17,663 nt of DNA from QHXW01 sp041486185 (GCA_041486185.1 JBGPKX010000084.1:1-17663); one strand, 5' to 3'; shown: positions 6,901 to 15,837, counted from the stretch's first letter. Made by a program: numbers and translations. The notes: generated by a model not told the origin, from the letters alone.

Positions 6901-9900
6901 ATGAAAAAACTGCTCGCGCTGAATCGCAGTGAAATCGCCATCCGCATCATGCGGGCGGCGACCGAACTGGGCTTGCGCACTGTCGCCATCTATTCCAAAG
7001 AAGACCGGCTGAGCCTGCATCGTTTCAAAGCCGATGAAGCGTATGAAATCGGCGAAGGCAAAGGTCCGGTAGAAGCCTACCTGGACGTCGAGGGTATCGT
7101 CGCGCTGGCCAAGGAAAAAGGCATCGCCGCGATTCATCCCGGCTACGGCTTTCTGGCGGAAAATCCGGCTTTGCCGCGAGCCTGCGCGCGAGCCGGAATC
7201 ACTTTTGTAGGTCCCGACGCGCGGCTGCTCGAATTGCTGGGCGATAAGCGCGCCGCACGCAAGCTGGCGGAGAGCGCCGGTGTTCCCGTGGTCCCCGGCA
7301 CCGAACGTCCCGTAACGACTGCGGAAGCCACCCGCAAGATGGCCGGCGAGATCGGATTTCCACTCATCATCAAGGCGGCGTTCGGTGGCGGCGGCCGCGG
7401 GATGCGCGTGGTCGAAAAGTCCGGGGATTTCGCCGAGCGCCTGGAAGAGGCCCGGCGCGAGGCGGGCGCGACATTCGGCAACGACGCCGTATTTCTTGAA
7501 CGCTATATCCGCCATGCGCGTCACGTGGAAGTCCAGATTCTGGGCGACCGTCAGGGCAATATCCTGCACCTGTACGAGCGCGATTGCTCGGTGCAGCGGC
7601 GGCACCAGAAAGTCGTCGAGGTCGCGCCCGCCCAGGGCCTCGCGGATGAAATCCGGCGCGCGCTGGCCGATGCTGCGGTCCGGCTGGCCAAAGCCGCGGG
7701 TTACTACAACGCGGGCACCGTCGAGTTTCTGGTCGATGCGGACACCGGCGAGTGGTACTTCATCGAGGTGAATCCACGCATCCAGGTGGAGCACACCGTC
7801 ACCGAAATGGTGACCGGGATCGATCTGGTGCGCAGCCAGATCCTGATTGCCCAGGGTCACTCGTTATACGATCCACCGCTCTCGCTGCCACAGCAGGACA
7901 AGGTTCCGCTGTACGGGCACGCGCTGCAATGCCGCATCACCACCGAAGATCCGGCCAACAATTTCGTTCCGGATTACGGCAAGATCCACACCTACCGGTC
8001 CCCGGCAGGATTCGGCATCCGGTTGGATGGCGGCTCGGCATACAGCGGCGCTATCATCACGCCGTTCTACGATTCGCTGCTCGTGAAGGTCACGGCCTGG
8101 GGCCGCGAGTTCGACCAGGCCTGCAAGCGCATGGACCGCGCGCTGCGTGAGTTTCGCGTGCGCGGTGTCAAGACCAACATTCCGTTCCTCGAGAACGTGG
8201 TCAACAACCCGCAATTTCAGGCGGGCGATGTCACGACTTCGTATCTCGACGAGCATCCCGAGCTGTTGCGATTCACGCCACGCCGCGACCGCGCCACGAA
8301 ACTGCTCTCGTATCTGGGCGAGGTGATCGTCAACGGGAATCCCGAGGTCGCTGGCAAACGCAGGCCGGAGCGCCTCCCTGCCCCGGTGATTCCGGAACAC
8401 GACTCGTCACAGCCGCCGCGCGGTACCCGGCAGCGACTCAATGAACTGGGCGCCGAGAAATTCGCCGAGTGGACGCGGAACGAGCGGCGGCTGCTGCTGA
8501 CCGATACGACATTCCGCGACGCTCACCAGTCGTTGCTTGCAACGCGCGTGCGCACCTACGACATGATGGCCATCGCCAACTTCGTTGCGCACCGGTTATC
8601 GAATCTCTACAGCCTGGAAATGTGGGGCGGCGCCACGTTCGACGTGTCCATGCGCTTCCTGCACGAAGACCCCTGGCAGCGTTTGCGGCGGCTGCGCGAG
8701 GCCATTCCCAACATTTGCTTCCAGATGCTGCTCCGCGCCTCGAATGCCGTGGGTTACACGGCGTATCCGGACAACGTAGTGCGCGCGTTCGTGGAAGAAG
8801 CGGCGCGCCAGGGCATCGATATTTTTCGCATCTTCGACTCCCTGAACTGGCTGCCCAATATGAAGGTGGCCATGGAAGCCGTTCGCCGCACGGGGAAAAT
8901 CTGCGAGGCGGCCATCTGCTACACCGGCGATATTCTCGACCCTAACCGGCAGAAGTATTCACTCCAATATTACGTGGACATGGCCAAAGAACTGGAGCGC
9001 ATGGGCGCGCACGTGCTCGGCATCAAGGACATGGCCGGTCTGCTGAAGCCCTATGCCGCCGAGAAACTGGTGAAGGCGCTGCGTGATGAGGTCGGGATTC
9101 CCATTCATTTCCACACGCACGACACCAGCGGGATCAACGCGGCCTCGGTTTTGAAAACCAGCGATGCCGGTGTGGATGTGGCCGATGGCGCTATCGCGTC
9201 GATGAGCGGCCAAACCAGCCAACCCAACCTCAATTCCATGGTTGCGGCTCTGGCGCACACGCGCCGGGAGACTGGTCTCGATCTCGATGCGCTCAACGTC
9301 TGCGCGGATTACTGGGAGGCCGTGCGCGCGGTGTACACGCCCTTCGACACAGGGCCGCCTAGCGGCAGCGCGGAGGTCTACATCCATGAGATGCCCGGCG
9401 GCCAGTACACGAATCTCAAAGAACAGGCCGAGGCCATGGGTCTGGGTATGCGCTGGCACGAGATCGCGCGCACCTACGCCGAGGTCAACCTCGCGTTCGG
9501 CGACATCGTGAAGGTCACTCCGTCCAGCAAAGTGGTGGGCGACATGGCCATCTTTCTTGTCACTCACGGGATGACCATCCAGCAGTTCGAGCGCCTTGGC
9601 CCCGATCATCACCTCGCCATTCCGAACTCCGTGGTCGAGATGTTTTCCGGCGCGCTCGGAACCCCGGAAGGCGGCTGGCCGAAGAAATTGCAGCACGTGA
9701 TCCTGCAAGGACGGAAACCGGAGCGTGGCCGTCCCGGCGCCCGGCTAGCCGCGGTGGATCTGGAAGACACGGCGCGCACCGTCGAGAAGAAGGTCGGCCG
9801 CCAGCCGGAGCACGACGAGGTATTGAGCTACCTGATGTACCCCGAAGTGTTCGTCAAGTTTGCGCGCGCGCAGCAGGCATGGGACGACATCGAAGTGCTT

Positions 9901-10338
9901 CCTTCGCCGCAGTTTTTCTTCGGCATGCAGAAGGGTGACGAGATCACCGTCGATATCGAAGCCGGCAAGCGCCTCGTGATTAAGTTCCTCACACTCGGTG
10001 AGCCGCATCCCGACGGTCGCCGCACGGTGTTCTTCGAGCTGAATGGCCAGCCCCGCGAGGTCACGGTGCGCGACCACTCGCTCAAAGCCAGCGCCGCCGA
10101 GCGCTTGAAGGCGGACCCGAATAACCCGGGCCATGTCGGCGCCCCTCTGCCTGGCATGATCACGACGGTTGCCGTCGAGCCCGCTCAGTCGGTCGAAAAA
10201 GGCGACCGCCTGCTGGTGATCGAAGCCATGAAGATGCAGAGCACCGTCTACGCGCCCATCGCCGGGAAAGTGACGGCGATCCATGCGCAGGCGGGCCAGC
10301 CGGTGGAGGCGAAAGATTTGCTGGTGGCGATCGGGTAA
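6901..10338 (+). CDS. pyc: Pyruvate carboxylase, single-chain
   Basis: This biotin enzyme makes oxaloacetate from pyruvate, bicarbonate and ATP, refilling the TCA cycle and feeding gluconeogenesis. The 1145 residues match single-chain enzymes. Residues 1-450 are biotin carboxylase (MKKLLALNRSEIAIRI; ATP-grasp loop FGGGGRGMR from 161; EVNPRIQVEHTVTE). From about 528 comes the carboxyltransferase barrel: TDTTFRDAHQSLLATR with Asp535, Lys709 in LGIKDMAG, which is carboxylated in homologues, the metal ligands His738 and His740, and ASMSGQTSQP. After a carboxyltransferase C-terminal region, the biotinyl domain carries EAMKM with Lys1111 as the biotin site, 34 residues from the end. There is no SD within normal distance of the ATG (AGGAAG is 16 nt or more away), so initiation may depend on upstream translation. 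Confidence 0.97.
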   Translation: MKKLLALNRSEIAIRIMRAATELGLRTVAIYSKEDRLSLHRFKADEAYEIGEGKGPVEAYLDVEGIVALAKEKGIAAIHPGYGFLAENPALPRACARAGITFVGPDARLLELLGDKRAARKLAESAGVPVVPGTERPVTTAEATRKMAGEIGFPLIIKAAFGGGGRGMRVVEKSGDFAERLEEARREAGATFGNDAVFLERYIRHARHVEVQILGDRQGNILHLYERDCSVQRRHQKVVEVAPAQGLADEIRRALADAAVRLAKAAGYYNAGTVEFLVDADTGEWYFIEVNPRIQVEHTVTEMVTGIDLVRSQILIAQGHSLYDPPLSLPQQDKVPLYGHALQCRITTEDPANNFVPDYGKIHTYRSPAGFGIRLDGGSAYSGAIITPFYDSLLVKVTAWGREFDQACKRMDRALREFRVRGVKTNIPFLENVVNNPQFQAGDVTTSYLDEHPELLRFTPRRDRATKLLSYLGEVIVNGNPEVAGKRRPERLPAPVIPEHDSSQPPRGTRQRLNELGAEKFAEWTRNERRLLLTDTTFRDAHQSLLATRVRTYDMMAIANFVAHRLSNLYSLEMWGGATFDVSMRFLHEDPWQRLRRLREAIPNICFQMLLRASNAVGYTAYPDNVVRAFVEEAARQGIDIFRIFDSLNWLPNMKVAMEAVRRTGKICEAAICYTGDILDPNRQKYSLQYYVDMAKELERMGAHVLGIKDMAGLLKPYAAEKLVKALRDEVGIPIHFHTHDTSGINAASVLKTSDAGVDVADGAIASMSGQTSQPNLNSMVAALAHTRRETGLDLDALNVCADYWEAVRAVYTPFDTGPPSGSAEVYIHEMPGGQYTNLKEQAEAMGLGMRWHEIARTYAEVNLAFGDIVKVTPSSKVVGDMAIFLVTHGMTIQQFERLGPDHHLAIPNSVVEMFSGALGTPEGGWPKKLQHVILQGRKPERGRPGARLAAVDLEDTARTVEKKVGRQPEHDEVLSYLMYPEVFVKFARAQQAWDDIEVLPSPQFFFGMQKGDEITVDIEAGKRLVIKFLTLGEPHPDGRRTVFFELNGQPREVTVRDHSLKASAAERLKADPNNPGHVGAPLPGMITTVAVEPAQSVEKGDRLLVIEAMKMQSTVYAPIAGKVTAIHAQAGQPVEAKDLLVAIG

Positions 10339-10409
10339 ATCCACGCCCGGAATGCCGTGGTGTGCCATTTGCCGTGCCCGAACGGAATAGTGACACATAT
10401 CGAGCGGGC

Positions 10410-10466
10410 CAAGCCAGGCCATTTGCTGTTTGGCTTGCCGTATCGATTACCATTTACAAGCCAAAC
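10410..10466 (+). repeat. Inverted repeats with alternative pairing downstream of pyc
   Basis: GTTTGGCTTG (10428-10437) and CAAGCCAAAC (10457-10466) form a perfect 10-bp stem with a 19-nt loop. A third copy, CAAGCCA (10410-10416), can pair instead with TGGCTTG (10431-10437) across a 14-nt loop, so the two stems exclude each other. No T-tract follows. It could be a regulatory leader, a processing site or a protein-binding palindrome. The region between pyc and the NHL gene (10339-10593) holds no gene that I can support. Confidence 0.45.
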
Positions 10467-10507
10467 CAGTCATGAAGAACGTGGCACTTCGATTGCTGTT
10501 CATAAGT

Positions 10508-10532
10508 CTCCGCCACGCGGAGAAAGACTTTT
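10508..10532 (+). terminator. Possible weak terminator or leader hairpin
   Basis: CTCCGC (10508-10513) and GCGGAG (10517-10522) form a 6-bp GC-rich stem with a 3-nt loop. A short TTTT lies at 10529-10532, seven bases beyond the stem. It may end the pyc transcript, but the T-tract is short and displaced, so it could equally be a leader hairpin of the downstream gene. Confidence 0.25.
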
Positions 10533-10593
10533 CAACATCTGATGCTGGACATGCAATAGCGATGAGCTGTTGCCCGTGCCCTTGCGCTTCTGT

Positions 10594-13329
10594 ATGTGCC
10601 TTGAATTGCACCGGCTATCCAAACTTTTTCTCAGCTGCGCTTTTGGTTTACTTTTAGCGCGCGGCATCTGCTGGGGTCAGCTCTATACAATTTCGACCAT
10701 CGCCGGCGGTGTCCCGCCGCCAACGCCTATCGCGGCCGTGAATGCCTCGGTCGGCGAGCCGTTGGGAGTAGCGGCCGACACAGCCGGCAATGTTTACATT
10801 GCCAGCGACAACTGCATCTTCAAAGTGGATACCTCCGGCGTGATGACACGCTTCGCTGGTACGTCCAGAGCCGGGTACTCGGGCGATGGCGGACCGGCCA
10901 CCGAAGCGCAACTGAACTCCCCCACATCCGTCGCATTCGATAACGCCGGAAATACTTACATTGCGGATTACACCAACCACCGGCTGCGAAAGGTGTCTTC
11001 GAGCGGCGTAATCACCACCGTGGCTGGGGGTGGCGGAAGTCCCTACCCGAATGAAGACGGAATCCCTGCTACTAGCAGCTCCCTCTTTCCTGTACTAGGG
11101 GTGGCTGTCGATGGCGCTGGGACTCCCTACTTTTCGGAACAGGGCGGTAATCGAATTCGGAAAGTTCCGCCAAACGGGGTCATCGGCACAGCGGCCGGTA
11201 ACGGGACGCTAGGGAAATCAGGTGACGGCGGCCCGGCCACGAGCGCGCAGCTAAGCCGCCCCTACGGCGTGGCATTCGACAAAACGGGAAATCTCTACAT
11301 TGCAGATCCCGTCTACGGTGCGATTCGAAGGGTCACGCCAGACGGGATCATCAGCACTTTTTTGCAAATGCCCAGCCCCAGTGGTCCGACGGGACTGGCA
11401 GTAGACTCGGCAGGAAACCTGTACATTGCAGATCAATGGAACAATTTAGTTCTCAAGGTTTCTTCAGGTGGAACCGTCACCACAGTGGCGGGTAACGGAA
11501 CCGCAGGTTTTTCCGGAGACGGAGGCGCGGCCGCGGCCGCCCAACTGAACGCGCCTAGGGGCGTCGCCGTAGACGCCGCCGGGAGCTTGTACATTGCCGA
11601 TGCGCTGAACAGCCGCATCCGAAAAGTCTCTTCCGATGGCATCATCACAACACTGGCCGGCAACGGCAGCCTCAGTTATTCCGGCGATGGTGGACTAGCC
11701 GCCAACGCCCAACTGAGCGGGCCTCGGGGACTCGCAGTCGACGGCTCCGGAAATCTATTCATCGCGGATTTCGATAACAACATGGTTCGAAAAATATCCG
11801 CCAGCGGCATCATTATAACCGTGGCAGGGAATGGCGTCGCAGGCTTCTCGGGGGATAGCGGCCGAGCGACCAGCGCCCAATTGAATGGTCCCTGGGGTGT
11901 GGCTGTCGATCGTACCGGAAACCTCTTTATTGCGGACTCCGCCAACAACAGAATTCGACGAGTCTCCCCGAGCGGGATTATTACCACTGTGGCGGGCAAT
12001 GGCAGCTCGCCACCCGACTCGTTCACGCCAACCGTAGTTGGGGACGGCGGCCCGGCGATCAGCGCCGAACTGAGCCATCCCTCTGGGTTGGCAGTCGACA
12101 CCGCTGGGAATCTCTACATTGCGGATACCTACGACAATGCAATCCGGAAAGTCTCTCTAAATGGCGTTATCAGCACAGTTACATCTGGTGGCTATGGCGG
12201 TCACGGCGACCCGAACGATCCCACGAGTATCGCGATCGATAGCTCGGGAGATCTGTTCGTGGGCGGTTCAGTCTTCGAGGTCTCTGCGCAGGGCACGACC
12301 AGCAATACGGTATACGGACGCAGAATATTCGGAAACCCGGTTGCCGTGGATAGCGCAGGAAACCTTTTCTTCGCGGATTGTCTGGCAAGAGTTGGGAAGC
12401 TCTCGCGCAATGGCATTCAGAGCACAATAGCGGGGACATGTGACTTCGGGGATAACGGGTATTCCGGAGACGGCGGCCCAGGCCTCAACGCTCGATTGAG
12501 TGGCAACCCGGAAACCGATCAGGGCAGTCCTCTCGGAATGGCGGTCGATGCCGCTGGAAACGTGTATGTCGCCGATACTGGCAACAACGCGATCCGGCTG
12601 CTCCAACCGACGAGTCACCCTTCGCTCATTGGCGCAGTCGTGGATGCAGCGAGCGAGGGCGCTGGTCCAGTCTCGCCTGGCAAGATCGTTGTGATCTATG
12701 GCGCTGGTTTCGGTCCCGCCCAACTCGCTCAGTTCCAGGTGGCGAATGGCAGGATAGGCACGCAACTCGCCGGAACCAGTGTTTCTTTCAACGGCACACC
12801 TGCACCCGTCATCTATACGTCGGCGACGCAGGTTGCCGCGATCGTCCCTTATGAGGCTTCGGGCGGCGCCGCGCAAGTGATCGTAACGTACCATGGACAG
12901 AGCTCTCCTCCGTTCGCAGTACCCCTCGCGGCGTCCGCGCCAACCCTCTTCACGCTGAACCAAACCGGGGCGGGCCAGGCTGCTGCAGTTAATCGAGACG
13001 GAACTGTCAACACCGCTGCAAATCCGGTGAAAATAGGAGATTACATCTCACTGTATGCCACAGGCGAAGGCCGGACTTCACCTTCAGGAATTGACGGAAA
13101 GATCGCGTCGGTTCCGTTGCCTCACCCGGTTCTGCCGGTCACCGTGACCATCGACGGCCAACCGGCCAGGGTCACCTATCACGGCGCGGCGCCCGGCGAA
13201 GTCTCCGGCTTGATGCAGGTCAACGTGCAGGTTCCGAGCGGCGTACAAGCGGGGGGTTATGTGCCAGTGGTTCTGCACGTTGGGAACACCACGAGTCAAG
13301 ATGGCGTGACTATTGCCGTGTCCAAATAA
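10594..13329 (+). CDS. Exported NHL-repeat beta-propeller protein with Solibacter-type C-terminal domain
   Basis: A 911-residue exported protein from ATG 10594. TTG 10570 is an in-frame alternative 8 codons upstream, and neither has a clear SD. A signal peptide (LFLSCAFGLLLARGICWGQ) leads into YTISTIAGG. About twelve NHL repeats of roughly 55 residues follow (pattern GVAVDxxGNLYIADxxNxRIRKVSxxGIITTVAGNG, linked by GYSGDGGPATxAQLNxP), enough for two six-bladed propellers. Repeats 4 and 10 are degenerate. The last 270 or so residues (SPGKIVVIYGAGFGPAQL, then YATGEGRTSPSG and VTIDGQPARVTYHGAAPGEVSG) resemble the Ig-like C-terminal domain widespread in Solibacter (TIGR03437, from memory). It is likely extracellular or surface-exposed, for binding or scaffolding. 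No catalytic residues are evident. Confidence 0.9.
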   Translation: MCLELHRLSKLFLSCAFGLLLARGICWGQLYTISTIAGGVPPPTPIAAVNASVGEPLGVAADTAGNVYIASDNCIFKVDTSGVMTRFAGTSRAGYSGDGGPATEAQLNSPTSVAFDNAGNTYIADYTNHRLRKVSSSGVITTVAGGGGSPYPNEDGIPATSSSLFPVLGVAVDGAGTPYFSEQGGNRIRKVPPNGVIGTAAGNGTLGKSGDGGPATSAQLSRPYGVAFDKTGNLYIADPVYGAIRRVTPDGIISTFLQMPSPSGPTGLAVDSAGNLYIADQWNNLVLKVSSGGTVTTVAGNGTAGFSGDGGAAAAAQLNAPRGVAVDAAGSLYIADALNSRIRKVSSDGIITTLAGNGSLSYSGDGGLAANAQLSGPRGLAVDGSGNLFIADFDNNMVRKISASGIIITVAGNGVAGFSGDSGRATSAQLNGPWGVAVDRTGNLFIADSANNRIRRVSPSGIITTVAGNGSSPPDSFTPTVVGDGGPAISAELSHPSGLAVDTAGNLYIADTYDNAIRKVSLNGVISTVTSGGYGGHGDPNDPTSIAIDSSGDLFVGGSVFEVSAQGTTSNTVYGRRIFGNPVAVDSAGNLFFADCLARVGKLSRNGIQSTIAGTCDFGDNGYSGDGGPGLNARLSGNPETDQGSPLGMAVDAAGNVYVADTGNNAIRLLQPTSHPSLIGAVVDAASEGAGPVSPGKIVVIYGAGFGPAQLAQFQVANGRIGTQLAGTSVSFNGTPAPVIYTSATQVAAIVPYEASGGAAQVIVTYHGQSSPPFAVPLAASAPTLFTLNQTGAGQAAAVNRDGTVNTAANPVKIGDYISLYATGEGRTSPSGIDGKIASVPLPHPVLPVTVTIDGQPARVTYHGAAPGEVSGLMQVNVQVPSGVQAGGYVPVVLHVGNTTSQDGVTIAVSK

Positions 13330-13412
13330 TTGAATGTCGCTGGAGCCGCGCCGTAAGTGGCATGGGGCACTTCAAACGCAATTCGCATGTGATCTGTTAT
13401 CACGCGCGGCCG

Positions 13413-14336
13413 TTACAGCTTCTCCAGCCGTACGCTCCCGTTCGAAGTCGATAGATCCAGGATCGGCCCGCCTGACCCGATCGTCCCTTCCAGGCTGTGC
13501 TTACTGATCTGCCCCTGCACTTGTACCTCGAAATCCGACGTGATCGATCCATTGGAGGTGTGCGCCCGCAAGCGCGCGCCAATCGATGGCGGCATGTGTA
13601 CGGTGATCCCGGCGTTGCTGGTTGACGCGTAAACATCGTTCTGGTTGGCGTTTTCAACGGTAAGGTCAATACCGCCGTTCGAGGTCTCAAGCTTGACCGG
13701 ACGGCCCGGGTCGGCCTTGGCGAGGTGCACGTTGATGCCGCCGTTAGAAGTCTCGGCTTCCAGCGTTCCCTTAACGCCTTCGGCATGCACGCGGCCGTTC
13801 GACGTCTTCAGAACCGCCGAACCAGCCAGGTCCTGCACTTCGATGCCGCCATTCGAGGTCTGAACGTCTACGTTACCTTTCATGTCGGTAACGTGGATGC
13901 CCCCATTCGAGGATCGTAGCCGCGCCGCCCCTTCGATGTCATTGACCCGGATGCTGCCGTTGGAGCTCGTAATACGTTCCAGCTCGATCTTTCGCGGCAC
14001 CTTGATCACGTACTTGGCGCCCATATTGCCGCGCCGTTCCGACGGCCGGACGGTACGAACATGCAGACTGTCGCCGGAGGTGGCGATATCGATCTTAATC
14101 GCATCGCGGAGTTCCGGCGAGCCGGCATACTTGACCCCGGAGATATCGATGGTGTCCTGGTCCCAGCCGGCCACCTCGATCGAGCCGTTGAAATTCTCGA
14201 CCGACAGCCGGGCGGCCTTCAGCGGGCCGTAATGAAAATCGGCGGTGTACCGGTCTGAGGAGCCGAGGTCTTCAAGGTCGCAGCCCGCCAAAAACAACAG
14301 AACGGGCGACAGAACGAGGAAAGTCCATTTGCGCAT
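13413..14336 (-). CDS. DUF4097-type lipoprotein with SNG repeat ladder
   Basis: A 307-residue predicted lipoprotein. The signal peptide ends in the lipobox LAGC with lipidated Cys19, so it is membrane-anchored and faces the periplasm or outside. From about residue 45 to the end it has ten turns built on S/T-N-G followed by alternating hydrophobic residues: ENFNGSIEV, SSNGSIRV, SSNGGIHV, TSNGGIEV, TSNGRVHA, TSNGGINV, TSNGGIDL, TSNAGITV, TSNGSITS and TSNGSVRL. This is the pattern of DUF4097 proteins, predicted to form a right-handed beta-solenoid. The function of the family is not well defined. ATG 14336 has GGAG about 8 nt upstream. The gene lies 59 nt after the amidohydrolase gene and may share its transcript. 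It converges on the NHL gene across 83 bp. Confidence 0.9.
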   Translation of the reverse strand: MRKWTFLVLSPVLLFLAGCDLEDLGSSDRYTADFHYGPLKAARLSVENFNGSIEVAGWDQDTIDISGVKYAGSPELRDAIKIDIATSGDSLHVRTVRPSERRGNMGAKYVIKVPRKIELERITSSNGSIRVNDIEGAARLRSSNGGIHVTDMKGNVDVQTSNGGIEVQDLAGSAVLKTSNGRVHAEGVKGTLEAETSNGGINVHLAKADPGRPVKLETSNGGIDLTVENANQNDVYASTSNAGITVHMPPSIGARLRAHTSNGSITSDFEVQVQGQISKHSLEGTIGSGGPILDLSTSNGSVRLEKL

Positions 14337-14362
14337 AACTCACTCCGGATTGGATATACGAG

Positions 14363-14391
14363 ATTCTAAAGCATAGAGTTCCGAAAAGTTA
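14363..14391 (-). promoter_or_regulatory. Weak promoter candidate for the DUF4097 lipoprotein gene
   Basis: On the minus strand TAGAAT (14368-14363) is a good -10, five of six bases. The -35 region at 17 nt spacing (TAACTT) is poor. It would allow the lipoprotein gene to be transcribed separately from the amidohydrolase gene. Confidence 0.25.
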
Positions 14392-14395
14392 GGGG

Positions 14396-15742
14396 CTATT
14401 TCACCTTCAGAGCCACCCGGTCGACCCATTCCCCGTTAAGCATCAGACGGTCGATTTTACGCAGATTCCGCACGTCTTCCAGCGGATTGGCCGAGACCAG
14501 CACAAGGTCCGCCAGCCGGCCGGGCTCGACCGTGCCCAACTCGTCGCCTTTGCGAAGGGCCAGCGCGCCATTCCGGGTAGCGGCCACGATCGCGTCCATG
14601 GGGGAAAGACCGGCCGTGACCAGCAGCTCGATCTCCCGATGGGTCATCAGGCCCGGAAAATCCAGCTCCGACCCGCCGTCCGAGCCCAAACCGATCAGCA
14701 CTCCGCCCGCCGCGAGCTTCTTGGTGTTGCGCATGGCGCGCTCGAAGTCCTGCCGCTCGGCTGGCGTGACATGGCTCGACCGGGCCGCCTGACGCGCCGC
14801 CAGAATCGAGCTGGCATCCACGGTGCGTGCCACATCTGGGTTGTCGAGCAGCGCCGGATGCTCGGCATAGAGCCAGCCCAGCTCCTGTCGCACGAGTGTC
14901 GGCGCAAACACGATCCGCAAGTCCCGCAACCGCGCGATAAATACAGGATCGATATTCTCCGTGTCCTGAATCATGTGCAGAAACCCGGCCGCGCCCGCCT
15001 GCACCAGGTGCTCGGTATCCGCCAGCGAATAAATGTGCGCCGTGACGGGGATGTTGTACTTGCGCGCCTGGTCGAGAATGGCGTCGATCACAGCCGGCTT
15101 GATCTTGGGCGCCTTGCCGCCCAGGTCGTCGACCCAGATTTTGATCGCGTCCACTTGCTGGGCCGCCAGCGTATCCACCTGGCGCCGCGCTTCCTCCGGG
15201 CTGTCGGTCTGGATGACCACGTCGCCCACTTCCTGCGAGGGATGCCCGCTAGGCGCTGTGAAGCCGCGGCCCGCGGTGAAGAGGCGAGCCGTCGCCAACT
15301 GTCCGTCGCGCTCGGCTTTGCGGACGTCGAAGGCGGCCTGCCGGTCGGTTCCCATGCTGCGCACCGATGTCACGCCGAAACACAGGAACGTATTCAGGTT
15401 TTCCTCGAGGCGCTGTCGCGTGTAATCGGCGTTCTTGTATTCGGCGCCGGCGCGGGTTCCGAGATGCACGTGCAGATCGATAATCCCCGGAACTAGAAAC
15501 TTTCCCGCGCCGTCGATTTTCTCTACGCCCGCGGGAATCGGCATGTTGGCGCGGTTCCCGATGGCGCGAATGCGCGTGCCGGCGACGATCACGACCGAAT
15601 TCGAGATCGGCGGGCCGCCCGCGCCGTCTATCAATACCGCTCCGATGATGGCTTTCTGGATGGATTCTTCAGGCGGCTTACAAGCCGGCAGACATAATGC
15701 CGCTAGCGCGAGAAGCCAAATATTCGGCAGGCGAAAGAACAC
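14396..15742 (-). CDS. Amidohydrolase-family lipoprotein
   Basis: A 448-residue member of the metal-dependent amidohydrolase superfamily, closest in pattern to imidazolonepropionase-like or prolidase-like (Sgx9260-type) enzymes that cleave dipeptides or cyclic amides. The substrate cannot be read from the sequence. A signal peptide ends in the lipobox LPAC (Cys21), so the enzyme is probably anchored outside the cytoplasm. Likely metal ligands are His91 and His93 (DLHVH), Lys201 (AIKIW, probably carboxylated), His236 (TAHIYS), His256 (FLHMIQ) and Asp355 (GSDGGSE). The C-terminus has the usual GTVEPGRLADLVLVSANPLED. The start is GTG at 15742, with AGGTGG directly upstream and an in-frame stop five codons before it. 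DUF4097 lies downstream on the same strand. Confidence 0.92.
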   Translation of the reverse strand: MFFRLPNIWLLALAALCLPACKPPEESIQKAIIGAVLIDGAGGPPISNSVVIVAGTRIRAIGNRANMPIPAGVEKIDGAGKFLVPGIIDLHVHLGTRAGAEYKNADYTRQRLEENLNTFLCFGVTSVRSMGTDRQAAFDVRKAERDGQLATARLFTAGRGFTAPSGHPSQEVGDVVIQTDSPEEARRQVDTLAAQQVDAIKIWVDDLGGKAPKIKPAVIDAILDQARKYNIPVTAHIYSLADTEHLVQAGAAGFLHMIQDTENIDPVFIARLRDLRIVFAPTLVRQELGWLYAEHPALLDNPDVARTVDASSILAARQAARSSHVTPAERQDFERAMRNTKKLAAGGVLIGLGSDGGSELDFPGLMTHREIELLVTAGLSPMDAIVAATRNGALALRKGDELGTVEPGRLADLVLVSANPLEDVRNLRKIDRLMLNGEWVDRVALKVK

Positions 15743-15791
15743 CCACCTATCTTGTCAAAATTGGACTGGGGTTTGGTGGAGGAAGGCGAAG

Positions 15792-15825
15792 AAAAAAAGG
15801 AGTGCCGCCCAGGGGCTCGCACTCC
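15792..15825 (-). terminator. Intrinsic terminator of the small exported protein gene
   Basis: Read on the minus strand, GGAGTGC (15825-15819) and GCACTCC (15805-15799) form a 7-bp stem with a 13-nt loop. Seven T residues follow directly (15798-15792), then CTTC. It lies 13 nt beyond the stop codon at 15838. It should separate that gene from the amidohydrolase gene 50 nt further on. Confidence 0.8.
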
Positions 15826-15837
15826 CCGTTACGAAGG

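Noticed and set aside
6829..7860. 343-codon minus-strand ORF inside pyc
   Set aside because: It is antisense to the conserved biotin carboxylase domain, with no family signature and no SD support.
10750..12600. Possible tandem DNA repeat array or CRISPR-like periodicity
   Set aside because: The roughly 165-nt periodicity follows the protein-level NHL repeats in an intact reading frame, and the DNA copies are diverged.
13330..13412. Short palindromes (GTGAT/ATCAC and AAGTG/CACTT) between the convergent NHL and DUF4097 genes
   Set aside because: The stems are only 5 bp and lack T-tracts, so they do not support a terminator call.
14639..15496. 285-codon plus-strand ORF inside the amidohydrolase gene
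   Set aside because: It is antisense to a clearly conserved enzyme, and its basic, His/Arg-rich composition is typical of shadows.
15755..15760. Perfect TTGACA-like -35 hexamer on the minus strand before the amidohydrolase gene
   Set aside because: A -10 at normal spacing would fall inside the coding region, downstream of the only supported start, so it is probably coincidental.
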